NCBI GenBank assembly: GCA_903821875.1
Contig: CAIJMU010000115.1
Coordinates: 33,959-97,958 of the forward strand
Origin: an uncultured Spirochaetota bacterium
GTDB taxonomy: Bacteria > Spirochaetota > Spirochaetia > Treponematales > Rectinemataceae
Direction of reading: 5' to 3'
DNA length: 64,000 nt
Part shown: positions 55,927 to 62,834 of the stretch, piece by piece
Numbering within the stretch: position 1 is the first letter of the stretch
Layout: each line of letters opens with the position of its first letter
Notes under the pieces: generated by a model
What the model saw: only the letters and a program-made list of their open reading frames with translations
Told to the model about the DNA's origin: nothing
Databases searched by the model: none
Position numbers and translations under genes: made by a program

Positions 55927-56519
55927 AGCCCCGCCTCGAGGTAAGGGCTGATCGCCTTCTCGACATCGCAGATGCGAGCATAGTCCATGATCATACCGGG
56001 CCTGGTGTTTCCTGCATCCTTGTAGAGTTTGAGGGCTTCAAGGAAGACATCCATTCCAATCTTGTTGCGGAAGCGAAAGCAATCGGCGAGGGTCTTTTCC
56101 TGGTCGTATATGCGAATGCGAACCCCGTCCTGCTCGTGGGCTTCAATCCCTGCCTCATAGGATTGGCCTGAGAAAAAGAAGTGGCGTACTGGAGGGATGG
56201 TGATCGTCGGTGCACGGCTGCCACGGGGAAGAGCTATATAGATTTCATGGGGTATCTGCGTCGTCAGATCATGAAAGGAAAGGGCTGAAACCAGGCAAAC
56301 GACAGCTTTGGGGTAGCGCAGGCTCACGATGCAGAGATCAGGTTCTTGGTGCTCGGGAAGCTCAGCCAGACGATAGAGTCCCCGAGAGACCTGAACGATT
56401 ATTCCCTTATCCCGCATGGAATATAGGACAGATCGAGAAGTTCCCCCTTCCAGGGCTTGGCTCATCCTGAGTTGCCCGCCATGCTGTCGAAACAGGTCCA
56501 CAGCCATCTTGTTTGCCAT
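55923..56519 (-). CDS. abiEi: AbiEi antitoxin / transcriptional repressor
   Basis: The 198-aa protein has an N-terminal winged helix (about 5-55: R-M-S-Q-A-L, S-R-S-V-L-Y-S-M-R-D-K-G-I-I, S-R-G-L-Y-R-L) and the AbiEi body with F-H-D-L-T-T-Q-I-P and Y-D-Q-E-K-T-L-A-D-C-F-R. AbiEi proteins neutralise AbiEii and bind inverted repeats at their own promoter. The probable operator is the 31-bp element 82 bp upstream. Its near-identical copy before pglZ would let AbiEi also act on the BREX genes. Confidence 0.88.
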   Translation of the reverse strand: MANKMAVDLFRQHGGQLRMSQALEGGTSRSVLYSMRDKGIIVQVSRGLYRLAELPEHQEPDLCIVSLRYPKAVVCLVSALSFHDLTTQIPHEIYIALPRGSRAPTITIPPVRHFFFSGQSYEAGIEAHEQDGVRIRIYDQEKTLADCFRFRNKIGMDVFLEALKLYKDAGNTRPGMIMDYARICDVEKAISPYLEAGL

Positions 56520-56601
56520 TAGGACATAATGCTAACACTTGCAGGTGGGTGTATGCAATATGTACTGCCGCTTTTCATTTCTACACCCCCACACATGATG
56601 A

Positions 56602-56632
56602 TACCCAATTAAATACCTAGATCGAATACCAG
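56602..56632 (-). promoter_or_regulatory. 31-bp promoter/operator-like element upstream of abiEi
   Basis: This is the twin of 54932-54962, in the same orientation. A second TACCTAGAT half follows at 56633-56641, so this copy has one extra half-site. It lies between the Fic stop and abiEi, within a 116-bp AT-rich gap. Confidence 0.6.
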
Positions 56633-56635
56633 TAC

Positions 56636-57757
56636 CTAGATCCCGACTTTGCGCCACAGCGCATCCGGCCCGGCCTTCAGCACAGCGATCTTCCCCTCGC
56701 CTCGGAGGTCCTTCACTGCCTTCCGGACGGTCTCGAGACTGATACCGGGACATTTCGCGGCGAGATCGGCCATGGAGAAGGTCTCGGGGAGGGTCTCGAG
56801 GGCGAGAAGGATGCGCTCGCGCTTTTCTCCGCGCGGAGCTTTGACGCTCGTGGCCCGTGTCTCGAATTCCTTATAAGCGGTTTTGAGTATGAAGAGGAGG
56901 TAATTGATCAGGGGCCAGGGGTCATGGCTTCCCTCGTGCCAGCCAATCGAAGAGATTTCGAGGGTCTCGTAGTAGCGTTCCTTGTTTTCCTCGATGAGGC
57001 GTTCCAGGCTGATGTAGCGTCCAACCTCATAGCCGGCAGCAAGAAGCATGAGGACCAAGAAGAGGCGGGAAACGCGCCCGTTGCCATCACGGAAGGGATG
57101 GATGCAGAGGAAATCAAGGTTGAAGGCTGCAATCGCGAGAAGAGGATGGACAGCCCGCTCTCGGAGGCATTGGTCAAAATCCACCACGAGGCGTCCCATC
57201 GCATCGGGGGTTTGGGCTGCTGGCACCGTGTGGAAGCGAACACGCTCCCGGCCGTCGGGATACTTTTCGATGATGTCGCTGTCGCGGTCCTTGTACAGTC
57301 CAGCATCCCAGATCTCTCCTCGAACGAGGGCATGGAGAGACTTGAAGCTTGTCTCCGCCACAGGGAGCAAGGCCGGCGAGCCGAAGATGAGGTCAAGTGC
57401 CTTCTTGTAGCCCTGGATTTCCTCTTCGTTCCTATCCCTCACCTGCGAGCCACCGGCAAGGAGGGGCATGATCCTCTCCCGGTCTATCTCAACGCCTTCG
57501 ATGCGATTGGAGGATACCGCGCTCTCTATGATCGCGAACTGCTTGAGGCTGTTCAGTATCTGAGGGTTCTGTCGAGTGTAGAGTTCCTGGAGGCCGCAGG
57601 CCTCGCCGATGTCCGCCAGATACCAGGCAGAGGAGGCGGGCACCTGATCGAAGTTCTGGAGGAATCTGTGCAGGGTTCCCGGCATGCCCGGTTGCCCCTT
57701 AGCGGCTGGCTTCACACCTAATCCTCCGCCTCGCGGGTTTGGAGCGTCATTCGCCAA
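56636..57757 (-). CDS. Fic-family AMP-transferase-type protein
   Basis: The 373-aa protein has an N-terminal Fic_N domain with an inhibitory-helix-like S-S-N-R-I-E-G (about 77-83, the S/T-x-x-x-E-G/N motif). The catalytic loop HPFRDGNGRVSR (about 220-231) is complete with His, Glu-less DGN and Arg. A C-terminal winged helix follows (about 315-370). Such proteins attach AMP to target proteins, often gyrase or topoisomerase. The inhibitory motif is in the same chain, so it is probably a self-controlled (class II) enzyme. It ends 4 bp before the 31-bp element and follows the ParA gene by 19 bp. Confidence 0.9.
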   Translation of the reverse strand: MANDAPNPRGGGLGVKPAAKGQPGMPGTLHRFLQNFDQVPASSAWYLADIGEACGLQELYTRQNPQILNSLKQFAIIESAVSSNRIEGVEIDRERIMPLLAGGSQVRDRNEEEIQGYKKALDLIFGSPALLPVAETSFKSLHALVRGEIWDAGLYKDRDSDIIEKYPDGRERVRFHTVPAAQTPDAMGRLVVDFDQCLRERAVHPLLAIAAFNLDFLCIHPFRDGNGRVSRLFLVLMLLAAGYEVGRYISLERLIEENKERYYETLEISSIGWHEGSHDPWPLINYLLFILKTAYKEFETRATSVKAPRGEKRERILLALETLPETFSMADLAAKCPGISLETVRKAVKDLRGEGKIAVLKAGPDALWRKVGI

Positions 57758-57776
57758 GTTCTTCCGTTGGCCGGTA

Positions 57777-58793
57777 TCACAGTGGTACTCCTATCTTTTC
57801 GGCTATGGTCGTCGCCAGCTGCTTGAAGTCCTGCTTGGCATCCCTGACGGCGCCAGCATGGCTCCCTATGGCGCCGTCCGCGGTGGAAAGATCGAAAATG
57901 GGCTTCCTGTGCTCCTGACCCATGGGAACGAGGCTTCGGTAGTGCTTTATCGTCGCAAGGCAGTAGGGATCGGCGCTCGGCGTGCGTGCTTCACCGACAG
58001 GTTCTTCAAGGACAAACTCCCGGTACACCGCAGGGATGCGATTGACCCACTTATCATAGGCCCTGACTGGTCGATCAAGGCGGATACCATGCTGCTGGCA
58101 GAGGTAGCCCGCCGGGCTCATGTGGCCCATAGGCAGCTCGAAGGCCGGATAGTCCCGAGCGGACGCGCTCCCCTTCCAATTATCAAGACGTTTTTTCCAA
58201 AGCTGACGCCAGCTCCTCAGCGAGGGTCCCAGGTTTTTGAGACCCTGCAGGGAAAACAGATCGGCTCCCAAGGGAATCACGACATGATCGGTCCCGATGA
58301 GCGCGGAACGGTTTATGGCGCCGAGATTGGGGCCAACGTCGACTAGCACGAGATCAGCCTGTACCTTGGCAGCTGCCTTTTGCATGACGTACCAGAAGGC
58401 GCTCTGGATGCGCATCGGGCGATAAAGATTGTTGTCCCCGATGCTGGCAGGCCATTCGGCGGAGAGCGTCTCTTCAAAGCTCGATAGTTCCACGTCACCA
58501 GGGAGAAGGAAGAGGTCCGTCGCGATATTCAGGAGTTGGGGTTCTACAATATCGCCAACACCCGTAAGCGGCTTCAGGCAGCGGTAAATCGTCGTACCCT
58601 CGCGCCGGTCATTCCAGAGGCTTTCTATGCTGTCTTCGTCAAGAAAGGCCGCCGTAAGGTTGGCTTGAGGATCCAGGTCGACGGCGACAATGCGCTTTCG
58701 GAGGCGCGCGTACATCCAAGCCAGGTGATAGACAAGAGAGGTTTTTCCGACGCCCCCCTTGTTATTGAAAAAAGTGAGAATGGGAACGTTCAT
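57777..58793 (-). CDS. ParA/MinD-type ATPase, coupled to the AlbA_2 gene
   Basis: The 338-aa protein has a deviant Walker A F-N-N-K-G-G-V-G-K-T-S (8-18), switch I D-L-D-P-Q-A-N-L-T and a V-L-V-D-V-G-P-N-L-G segment as Walker B. The middle and C-terminal parts are longer than in plasmid ParA (about 260 aa) and contain a segment about 190-260 of unknown fold. No ParB gene or centromere-like repeat is nearby. Its ATG overlaps the stop of the AlbA_2-ATPase gene by 4 bp. This pairing inside BREX points to a defence module, not partition. Confidence 0.85.
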   Translation of the reverse strand: MNVPILTFFNNKGGVGKTSLVYHLAWMYARLRKRIVAVDLDPQANLTAAFLDEDSIESLWNDRREGTTIYRCLKPLTGVGDIVEPQLLNIATDLFLLPGDVELSSFEETLSAEWPASIGDNNLYRPMRIQSAFWYVMQKAAAKVQADLVLVDVGPNLGAINRSALIGTDHVVIPLGADLFSLQGLKNLGPSLRSWRQLWKKRLDNWKGSASARDYPAFELPMGHMSPAGYLCQQHGIRLDRPVRAYDKWVNRIPAVYREFVLEEPVGEARTPSADPYCLATIKHYRSLVPMGQEHRKPIFDLSTADGAIGSHAGAVRDAKQDFKQLATTIAEKIGVPL

Positions 58794-59998
58794 GGTCTCT
58801 TCCTCACTAGGCAGACGACAGCGGAGCGGTTGACGATGAATTCCAGGGGCGGGTTGCCATTTCGCTCGAGTTCCCGCCTTGCCACGGGAATGCCCCTTCC
58901 AAAGGCTTGGACAAAGCCGAAGGTTCGTAGCACATCGGCGACATTGGGGTTGCGATAGTCGGTGATGCCGGGAGTTCCGAAATTGTCCTCCGTGACATTG
59001 CCATAAGGCCCTCCCGGACTCATGATCTCGATCCTGTCGTTGAACCAATAAACGCGGACTGGTGCGTTGGTGCCCTCGTAGGTCCGGTGAAGGACGGCGT
59101 TGTGCAGGAGCTGCTGGATGGCGACTGGCGGATAGGGGATGGAAAGGCTGTGCGTCGGTCCTGTGGCGATATCGACAGCCACACGATTGTGTGAGGAGAG
59201 CTTTTCTTCGGCACGACGCAGCATATCGGGAAGCGTCCCATCGAAACGCTCTTCGTCGATCACCGGGTCGGAGAGTTCAGTACCATCGATCCTGAGAAAC
59301 TGGATGTATGCGCAGGCCAGGAAATCCTGCGGGTTCTTCCCGACCGTGAGCAGTCCGAGGAGGGTAGGCACTGGATCCGATGGGGAAAGAATCATCCTGC
59401 ATGAAGCCAAGCGCTCCTCGTAGCTTCGATTGTTCCCTTCAAGAACATCCTGGGCGAAGGCGGAGGGCAGAAACTCGTTTTGAAAGATGACCATGGATAG
59501 GTCGGAGAGCAGGGCTCCCGGGACAGGCTGAATGTCGAAGGGGAGGTTCTTGAAGCGGCGCCGTTCGATCAGGATCCGCTCTTCCTGCTCGTTGGCTATC
59601 GACCTGCGAGGACCGGTCCTGATCCAGATACGACCTTCGAACTTGACAGGGGGCATATCCGAAGGCCATACGGCTACAACAGCCATCTCGGCACCTTTCA
59701 AGGCTCTCTTTTCCACGGTGAGCACGGGAAGCGGCAGAATTCGGCCATCAGACTTCATGTCAGCCAGGTTTCGAAGAAGTTCGTCGGTGATCGGCTCCCG
59801 GGAAGGGCTCCCGTCATCACAGGCGCCAATAAAAAGAATGCCCGGCTTGTCGTGATTAGGGAGGTCATTGGCAAAGGCACAGACAACCTGCCGAGCCCTG
59901 ACAGGAGTATCTCCCTTGAATGATTGCTTGCGCTCCGCTCTATCCGACTCCAGATCATCGAGGAGGGCGATCAATTCCTCATCGCTGTACTTTGTCAT
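58790..59998 (-). CDS. AlbA_2/Schlafen-like DNA-binding protein with GHKL-type ATP-binding C-terminus
   Basis: The 402-aa protein starts with an AlbA_2 domain (about 10-140: E-R-K-Q-S-F-K, C-A-F-A-N-D-L, G-I-L-F-I-G and W-I-R-T-G-P-R). A winged or linker part follows. A C-terminal HATPase_c_4-like region has Q-Q-L-L-H-N-A-V-L-H-R-T-Y, then D-R-I-E-I-M-S-P-G-G and R-G-I-P-V-A-R. This layout is seen in many stand-alone regulators and in Schlafen-type defence proteins. It is first in a two-gene unit with the ParA ATPase. Confidence 0.85.
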   Translation of the reverse strand: MTKYSDEELIALLDDLESDRAERKQSFKGDTPVRARQVVCAFANDLPNHDKPGILFIGACDDGSPSREPITDELLRNLADMKSDGRILPLPVLTVEKRALKGAEMAVVAVWPSDMPPVKFEGRIWIRTGPRRSIANEQEERILIERRRFKNLPFDIQPVPGALLSDLSMVIFQNEFLPSAFAQDVLEGNNRSYEERLASCRMILSPSDPVPTLLGLLTVGKNPQDFLACAYIQFLRIDGTELSDPVIDEERFDGTLPDMLRRAEEKLSSHNRVAVDIATGPTHSLSIPYPPVAIQQLLHNAVLHRTYEGTNAPVRVYWFNDRIEIMSPGGPYGNVTEDNFGTPGITDYRNPNVADVLRTFGFVQAFGRGIPVARRELERNGNPPLEFIVNRSAVVCLVRKRP

Positions 59999-60061
59999 TC
60001 TTCCTCCCTCGCGAGTACCAAAGCATAAATACTACGTAATGCACATCCGAGGAATTGCCCC

Positions 60062-60673
60062 TCACAGGTCCTCCGACCGGTCTTTGATCTCAAGCTTGAA
60101 CTGGAAGCCCTCGAAGGAAGTCAGCATCCTGCCGAATTGCTCCCATTTGTAGGGCTTACCGTCAATGATGAGGAGGGGCATCCGTCCGGCCTCACCTTCC
60201 TCGGGATCCCAGTCGATCCACCCTCTGACCTTGGTGCCCTTGATCGCCTCGCCATAGGATGCGACCTCAAGGTGCTTCCGCTTTAGGGCCTTCCTCATCC
60301 GCCCGACGAGCTCTTTGTAGAGTCCGGCGCAATCCTCAGGATCACCGAGGACCTGGAAGCGATAGCCGGGATCCGCGGCGGGCTCCCAGGATTCGACGGA
60401 GATGCCGCCGGGATAGACCCTGACAGCAAATTCAAAGCGATGAGGCTTCCCATCGGCATCGGACAAATCAAGGGGAGGGTACTGCGAGGGGAGGATGTCG
60501 ATGCCGACGGAAGGACCCATCTCGCGGTTGAAGCAGTCGAGGCAGAGGAGCTCGCCTTGTTCGCCTTCAACCCGGACCATTGATACGGCCCTCTCTGGAG
60601 AATCGATTATCTTGCCACAGCGTTCGCAGCGGTCCAGAGTAGGTGCCTTCACTCTAAACTCTCCCCATGCCAT
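60062..60673 (-). CDS. Zinc-ribbon protein of unknown function (DUF7713-like)
   Basis: The 203-aa protein has two CxxC pairs near its start (C-E-R-C about 17-20 and C-L-D-C about 44-47), forming a zinc ribbon. A beta-rich domain (about 70-200) carries Y-R-F-Q-V-L-G, K-G-T-K-V-R-G-W-I-D-W and F-E-G-F-Q-F-K. It recalls small proteins often found beside defence or toxin genes, but no role is known. Both ATG 60673 (AAGGA upstream) and GTG 60652 (GGGAG upstream) have good ribosome sites. It sits 63 bp upstream of the AlbA_2 gene and directly next to the 12-bp repeat tract. Confidence 0.65.
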   Translation of the reverse strand: MAWGEFRVKAPTLDRCERCGKIIDSPERAVSMVRVEGEQGELLCLDCFNREMGPSVGIDILPSQYPPLDLSDADGKPHRFEFAVRVYPGGISVESWEPAADPGYRFQVLGDPEDCAGLYKELVGRMRKALKRKHLEVASYGEAIKGTKVRGWIDWDPEEGEAGRMPLLIIDGKPYKWEQFGRMLTSFEGFQFKLEIKDRSEDL

Positions 60674-60708
60674 TAGGTTCCTTTGCCATGGTGCCTACGG
60701 TTTTCTGG

Positions 60709-60840
60709 GAACTTTTGGGTGGACTTTTCAGGGAACTTTTCAGTGAACTTTTCAGTGAACTTTTCAGTGAACTTCTTGGGAAACTTCTTGGGGAACCAGT
60801 CGGGGAACCTGTTGGTGAACTTGCTGGGGAACTTGTGGCA
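60709..60840. repeat. 12-bp tandem repeat, 11 units
   Basis: Eleven 12-bp units follow the pattern GAACTTTTCAGT. Three central units (60733-60768) are exact, and units at both ends drift towards GAACTTCTTGGG and GAACCTGTTGGT. All three plus frames and one minus frame are open across it, giving E-L-F-S, N-F-S-V and S-S-L-K repeat peptides, so any coding use is doubtful. It fills the gap between the HEPN and zinc-ribbon genes, within the presumed promoter region of the latter. Confidence 0.9.
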
Positions 60841-60868
60841 ACGGCACAATATAGGTAAGTGGCGCTAT

Positions 60869-61264
60869 TCATGCTTTCTTCAAGGTCGCACAGCTCTCGG
60901 CCACGATACTTAGTACCCGCTTGGCATTTTCGATGGCCTTGATTTCATCGCCGTCAAAAGCCTCGGGCTCATGCGGATATCGCACTGCGACAGCGAAAGG
61001 CTGCAAACGCGGGAGCACATCAATCAATCGATCAAGCGCAGGAACTCGCAGTTGGCATTGCTTCATGAGCAAGCGCAAATCGTGGGATCTCGGTATTTCA
61101 TCGCTAAAGAGCGCCAGCACCGCCTTCAATGCCTTCTCCGCGCATTGCTGGCAATGGTAGCAGATGATTTCGATCTTTCTTGGCTTCATACTAAGAAGGA
61201 ATTCCGCGGCCTCGAGATCGTCTCGGGCGAAACGGAGCCACTCCACATATTCAGGCCGGGCCAT
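60869..61264 (-). CDS. HEPN-domain protein (toxin of a HEPN/MNT pair)
   Basis: The 131-aa protein has the HEPN pattern: W-L-R-F-A-R-D-D-L-E-A-A near the start, C-Y-H-C-Q-Q-C-A-E-K-A-L-K-A and S-H-D-L-R-L-L. The usual R-x4-6-H ribonuclease motif is not clear at the C-terminus. It therefore looks like the DNA-repair/adaptor type of HEPN, or a divergent toxin. It overlaps the MNT gene by 14 bp. Confidence 0.85.
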   Translation of the reverse strand: MARPEYVEWLRFARDDLEAAEFLLSMKPRKIEIICYHCQQCAEKALKAVLALFSDEIPRSHDLRLLMKQCQLRVPALDRLIDVLPRLQPFAVAVRYPHEPEAFDGDEIKAIENAKRVLSIVAESCATLKKA

Positions 61265-61604
61265 AGAGGGCGACTCCTTCTTCCGAAATATGGGCCTCGA
61301 AGGAATTCCCAACCTCCGCTCGCTCCTTGAAAACTCTCTCTTCATAGACAACAAGGTCAACCGCTCCGATATCGATGTCATAGAATTTGCGATACAGGTC
61401 CTGGAGCACCTCGAGCTTGCGCTTGGGCAGGCGGTCGAAAAGCACGCAAAGGTCGATATCGCTATCTATCCGTGCCTCCTTCCTCGCCCTCGAGCCGAAG
61501 AGGAGTATTCGGGAGGGTTTCGCGTATCGAACGATGGAGGCTATGACTGGATCGAGATCGGGAGAAGTACTTTCTTGGTTTGGGTAGCTCCGCAGTCCGT
61601 TCAT
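61251..61604 (-). CDS. MNT-domain nucleotidyltransferase (antitoxin)
   Basis: The 117-aa protein (ATG 61604, GGAG 8 bp upstream) carries I-L-L-F-G-S-R-A-R, S-D-I-D-L-C-V and A-V-D-L-V-V, the three acidic sites of a minimal nucleotidyltransferase. With the overlapping HEPN gene it forms a classic two-gene HEPN/MNT unit. An older TTG at 61622 would add six residues and is less likely. A strong terminator stands 17 bp upstream, insulating the pair from the XRE genes. Confidence 0.88.
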   Translation of the reverse strand: MNGLRSYPNQESTSPDLDPVIASIVRYAKPSRILLFGSRARKEARIDSDIDLCVLFDRLPKRKLEVLQDLYRKFYDIDIGAVDLVVYEERVFKERAEVGNSFEAHISEEGVALYGPA

Positions 61605-61620
61605 TGCGGTTCTCCTTGGC

Positions 61621-61676
61621 AAAAAAAAGTCCCCTGGGTCATCCGAGCCCTATAACGGCTAGGAAAGGCCAGGGGC
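61621..61676 (-). terminator. Long-hairpin terminator after the XRE gene
   Basis: Plus-strand arms CCCCTGG (61631-61637) and CCAGGGG (61669-61675) enclose an inner AGCC/GGCT stem. On the minus strand the hairpin is followed by eight T (complement of A 61621-61628). It lies about 145 bp after the XRE antitoxin. The 61677-61821 spacer shows no gene. Confidence 0.7.
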
Positions 61677-61821
61677 GCTATTGCCAATCTGCTTCCATAG
61701 GTATAGGACACAACATTAACAGCTGTCAATCCAGGGAATTTTAACCTTTGCGTTTCTGCTTTTTTGAGCATTCCCACTTCTCCTTTGCCTCGCGCGGGCT
61801 CAGTCATCACATCGAGGGCAA

Positions 61822-62226
61822 TCATTCCTTGTGCCTCCGATGCACTGCGCCTACCCGGCTTTCGAGATCCTCTTCTTTCTGAATCAGTACGTCGTAGGCA
61901 ATGCCAAATGTCGCTTCCAAGGCTCGCGCCATGTCAACGGTCAGCGGCTGTTTCCTTGCGAGTACTCTGGAAACCATCGAACGCGAACCAATGCAGGGAA
62001 CAAGGTCCTCTTTCGTAAGCCCGGCCTGTTCCATCCGGAATTTGATAGCATCGACAGGATCTGGTGGATCGATGGGGTAGTGGATGTCCTCGTATTGCTT
62101 GATGAGAATTGAAAGAGCGTCGAGACGATCGAGTTCCCACGACCCTTCCGGTACTTCAAGGAGGCGGCCAAATTCTGCCAGAGCGAGATCGTAGTCCACT
62201 TTGTTCGTAATGGTTTCGTATTTCAT
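61822..62226 (-). CDS. XRE-family antitoxin (HigA-like)
   Basis: The 134-aa protein is mostly the HigA type seen in relBE/higBA units. An N-terminal helical part (F-G-R-L-L-E-V-P-E-G-S) leads to a C-terminal HTH (about 65-115: M-E-Q-A-G-L-T-K-E-D-L, S-R-S-M-V-S-R-V-L-A-R-K). The usual toxin gene upstream is missing, as only 39 bp separate it from the other higA. It may be an orphan or may share the truncated higB further up. Confidence 0.82.
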   Translation of the reverse strand: MKYETITNKVDYDLALAEFGRLLEVPEGSWELDRLDALSILIKQYEDIHYPIDPPDPVDAIKFRMEQAGLTKEDLVPCIGSRSMVSRVLARKQPLTVDMARALEATFGIAYDVLIQKEEDLESRVGAVHRRHKE

Positions 62227-62265
62227 AGTGTTCAGTCCTCCGGACCGATGGCGCTCAATGAGCCA

Positions 62266-62571
62266 TCATTTCGCAAGAACATGGCTTTGGATTTTCGAAA
62301 TTGCCATCAATTCCTTCTCCAGTTCCTTCTTTTCCATTCTCAAGTCATACTCGTTTTGGATCCCGAGCCAAAATTCAGCGGAATTGCCAAAATACTTGGA
62401 GAACTTCAAAGCCGTCTCCACGGATATCTTCCTTTTGCCTCTCACGATTTCAGATATCCGAGTAGCAGATATTCCGGTCTCCTTAGATAGTCGATAGGCC
62501 GTGATTCCAAATCCCTTCAGGAATTCCTCTTCAAGAATCTCGCCTGGTGTTACAGCATTAAGCTTGCCCAT
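62266..62571 (-). CDS. higA: HigA/VapI-type antitoxin
   Basis: The 101-aa protein shows T-P-G-E-I-L-E-E-E-F-L, Y-R-L-S-K-E-T-G-I-S-A-T-R-I-S-E-I and F-W-L-G-I-Q-N-E-Y-D-L, all family-defining for the HigA antidote. AAGGAG lies before the ATG, 11 bp after the higB-like stop. It probably represses its own promoter. GC content is clearly lower from here to the window end. Confidence 0.9.
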   Translation of the reverse strand: MGKLNAVTPGEILEEEFLKGFGITAYRLSKETGISATRISEIVRGKRKISVETALKFSKYFGNSAEFWLGIQNEYDLRMEKKELEKELMAISKIQSHVLAK

Positions 62572-62582
62572 TTCTTATCTCC

Positions 62583-62759
62583 TTAGTGGTAGTCCACTAT
62601 CTCAACTTCAAGAGCATTTCCATTTTGCCAGACAAAGCACACTCTCCATTGCTCATTGATCCTTATGGAATACTGCCCTTCCCTGTCGCCTTTCAGTTTC
62701 TCAAGCCTGTTTCCAAGGGGAATTAGTAAATCATTTACATCTATAGATATATTCACCAT
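62583..62759 (-). pseudogene. higB: HigB/RelE toxin lacking its N-terminal third
   Basis: The 58-codon frame from ATG 62759 encodes N-R-L-E-K-L-K-G-D-R-E-G-Q-Y-S-I-R-I-N, Q-W-R-V-C-F-V-W and V-E-I-V-D-Y-H, the C-terminal two thirds of HigB (normal length about 92 aa). The frame stays open upstream to the pglX stop codon with no usable start and no HigB similarity. Active-site residues of RelE-type toxins lie in the part that remains, so partial function cannot be excluded. Degradation is more likely. Confidence 0.65.
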
Positions 62760-62834
62760 GATATACTTGCAAAGTCCGATAATTTGGACCCTAATAGAGC
62801 CTCTGCGAGAGGAATTCTGAGATAAAATATATAT

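Noticed and set aside
57777..58793. ParA gene as part of a plasmid partition system
   Set aside because: No ParB, replication gene or iterated centromere is present. The partner overlapping it is an AlbA_2 protein.
60709..60840. Possible CRISPR array
   Set aside because: The 12-bp units are contiguous with no spacers and no cas genes are nearby, so it is a plain tandem repeat.
61601..61825. Minus-strand frame of 74 codons between the XRE gene and MNT
   Set aside because: It runs through the terminator hairpin and its T-run complement, and it shows no family pattern or ribosome site.
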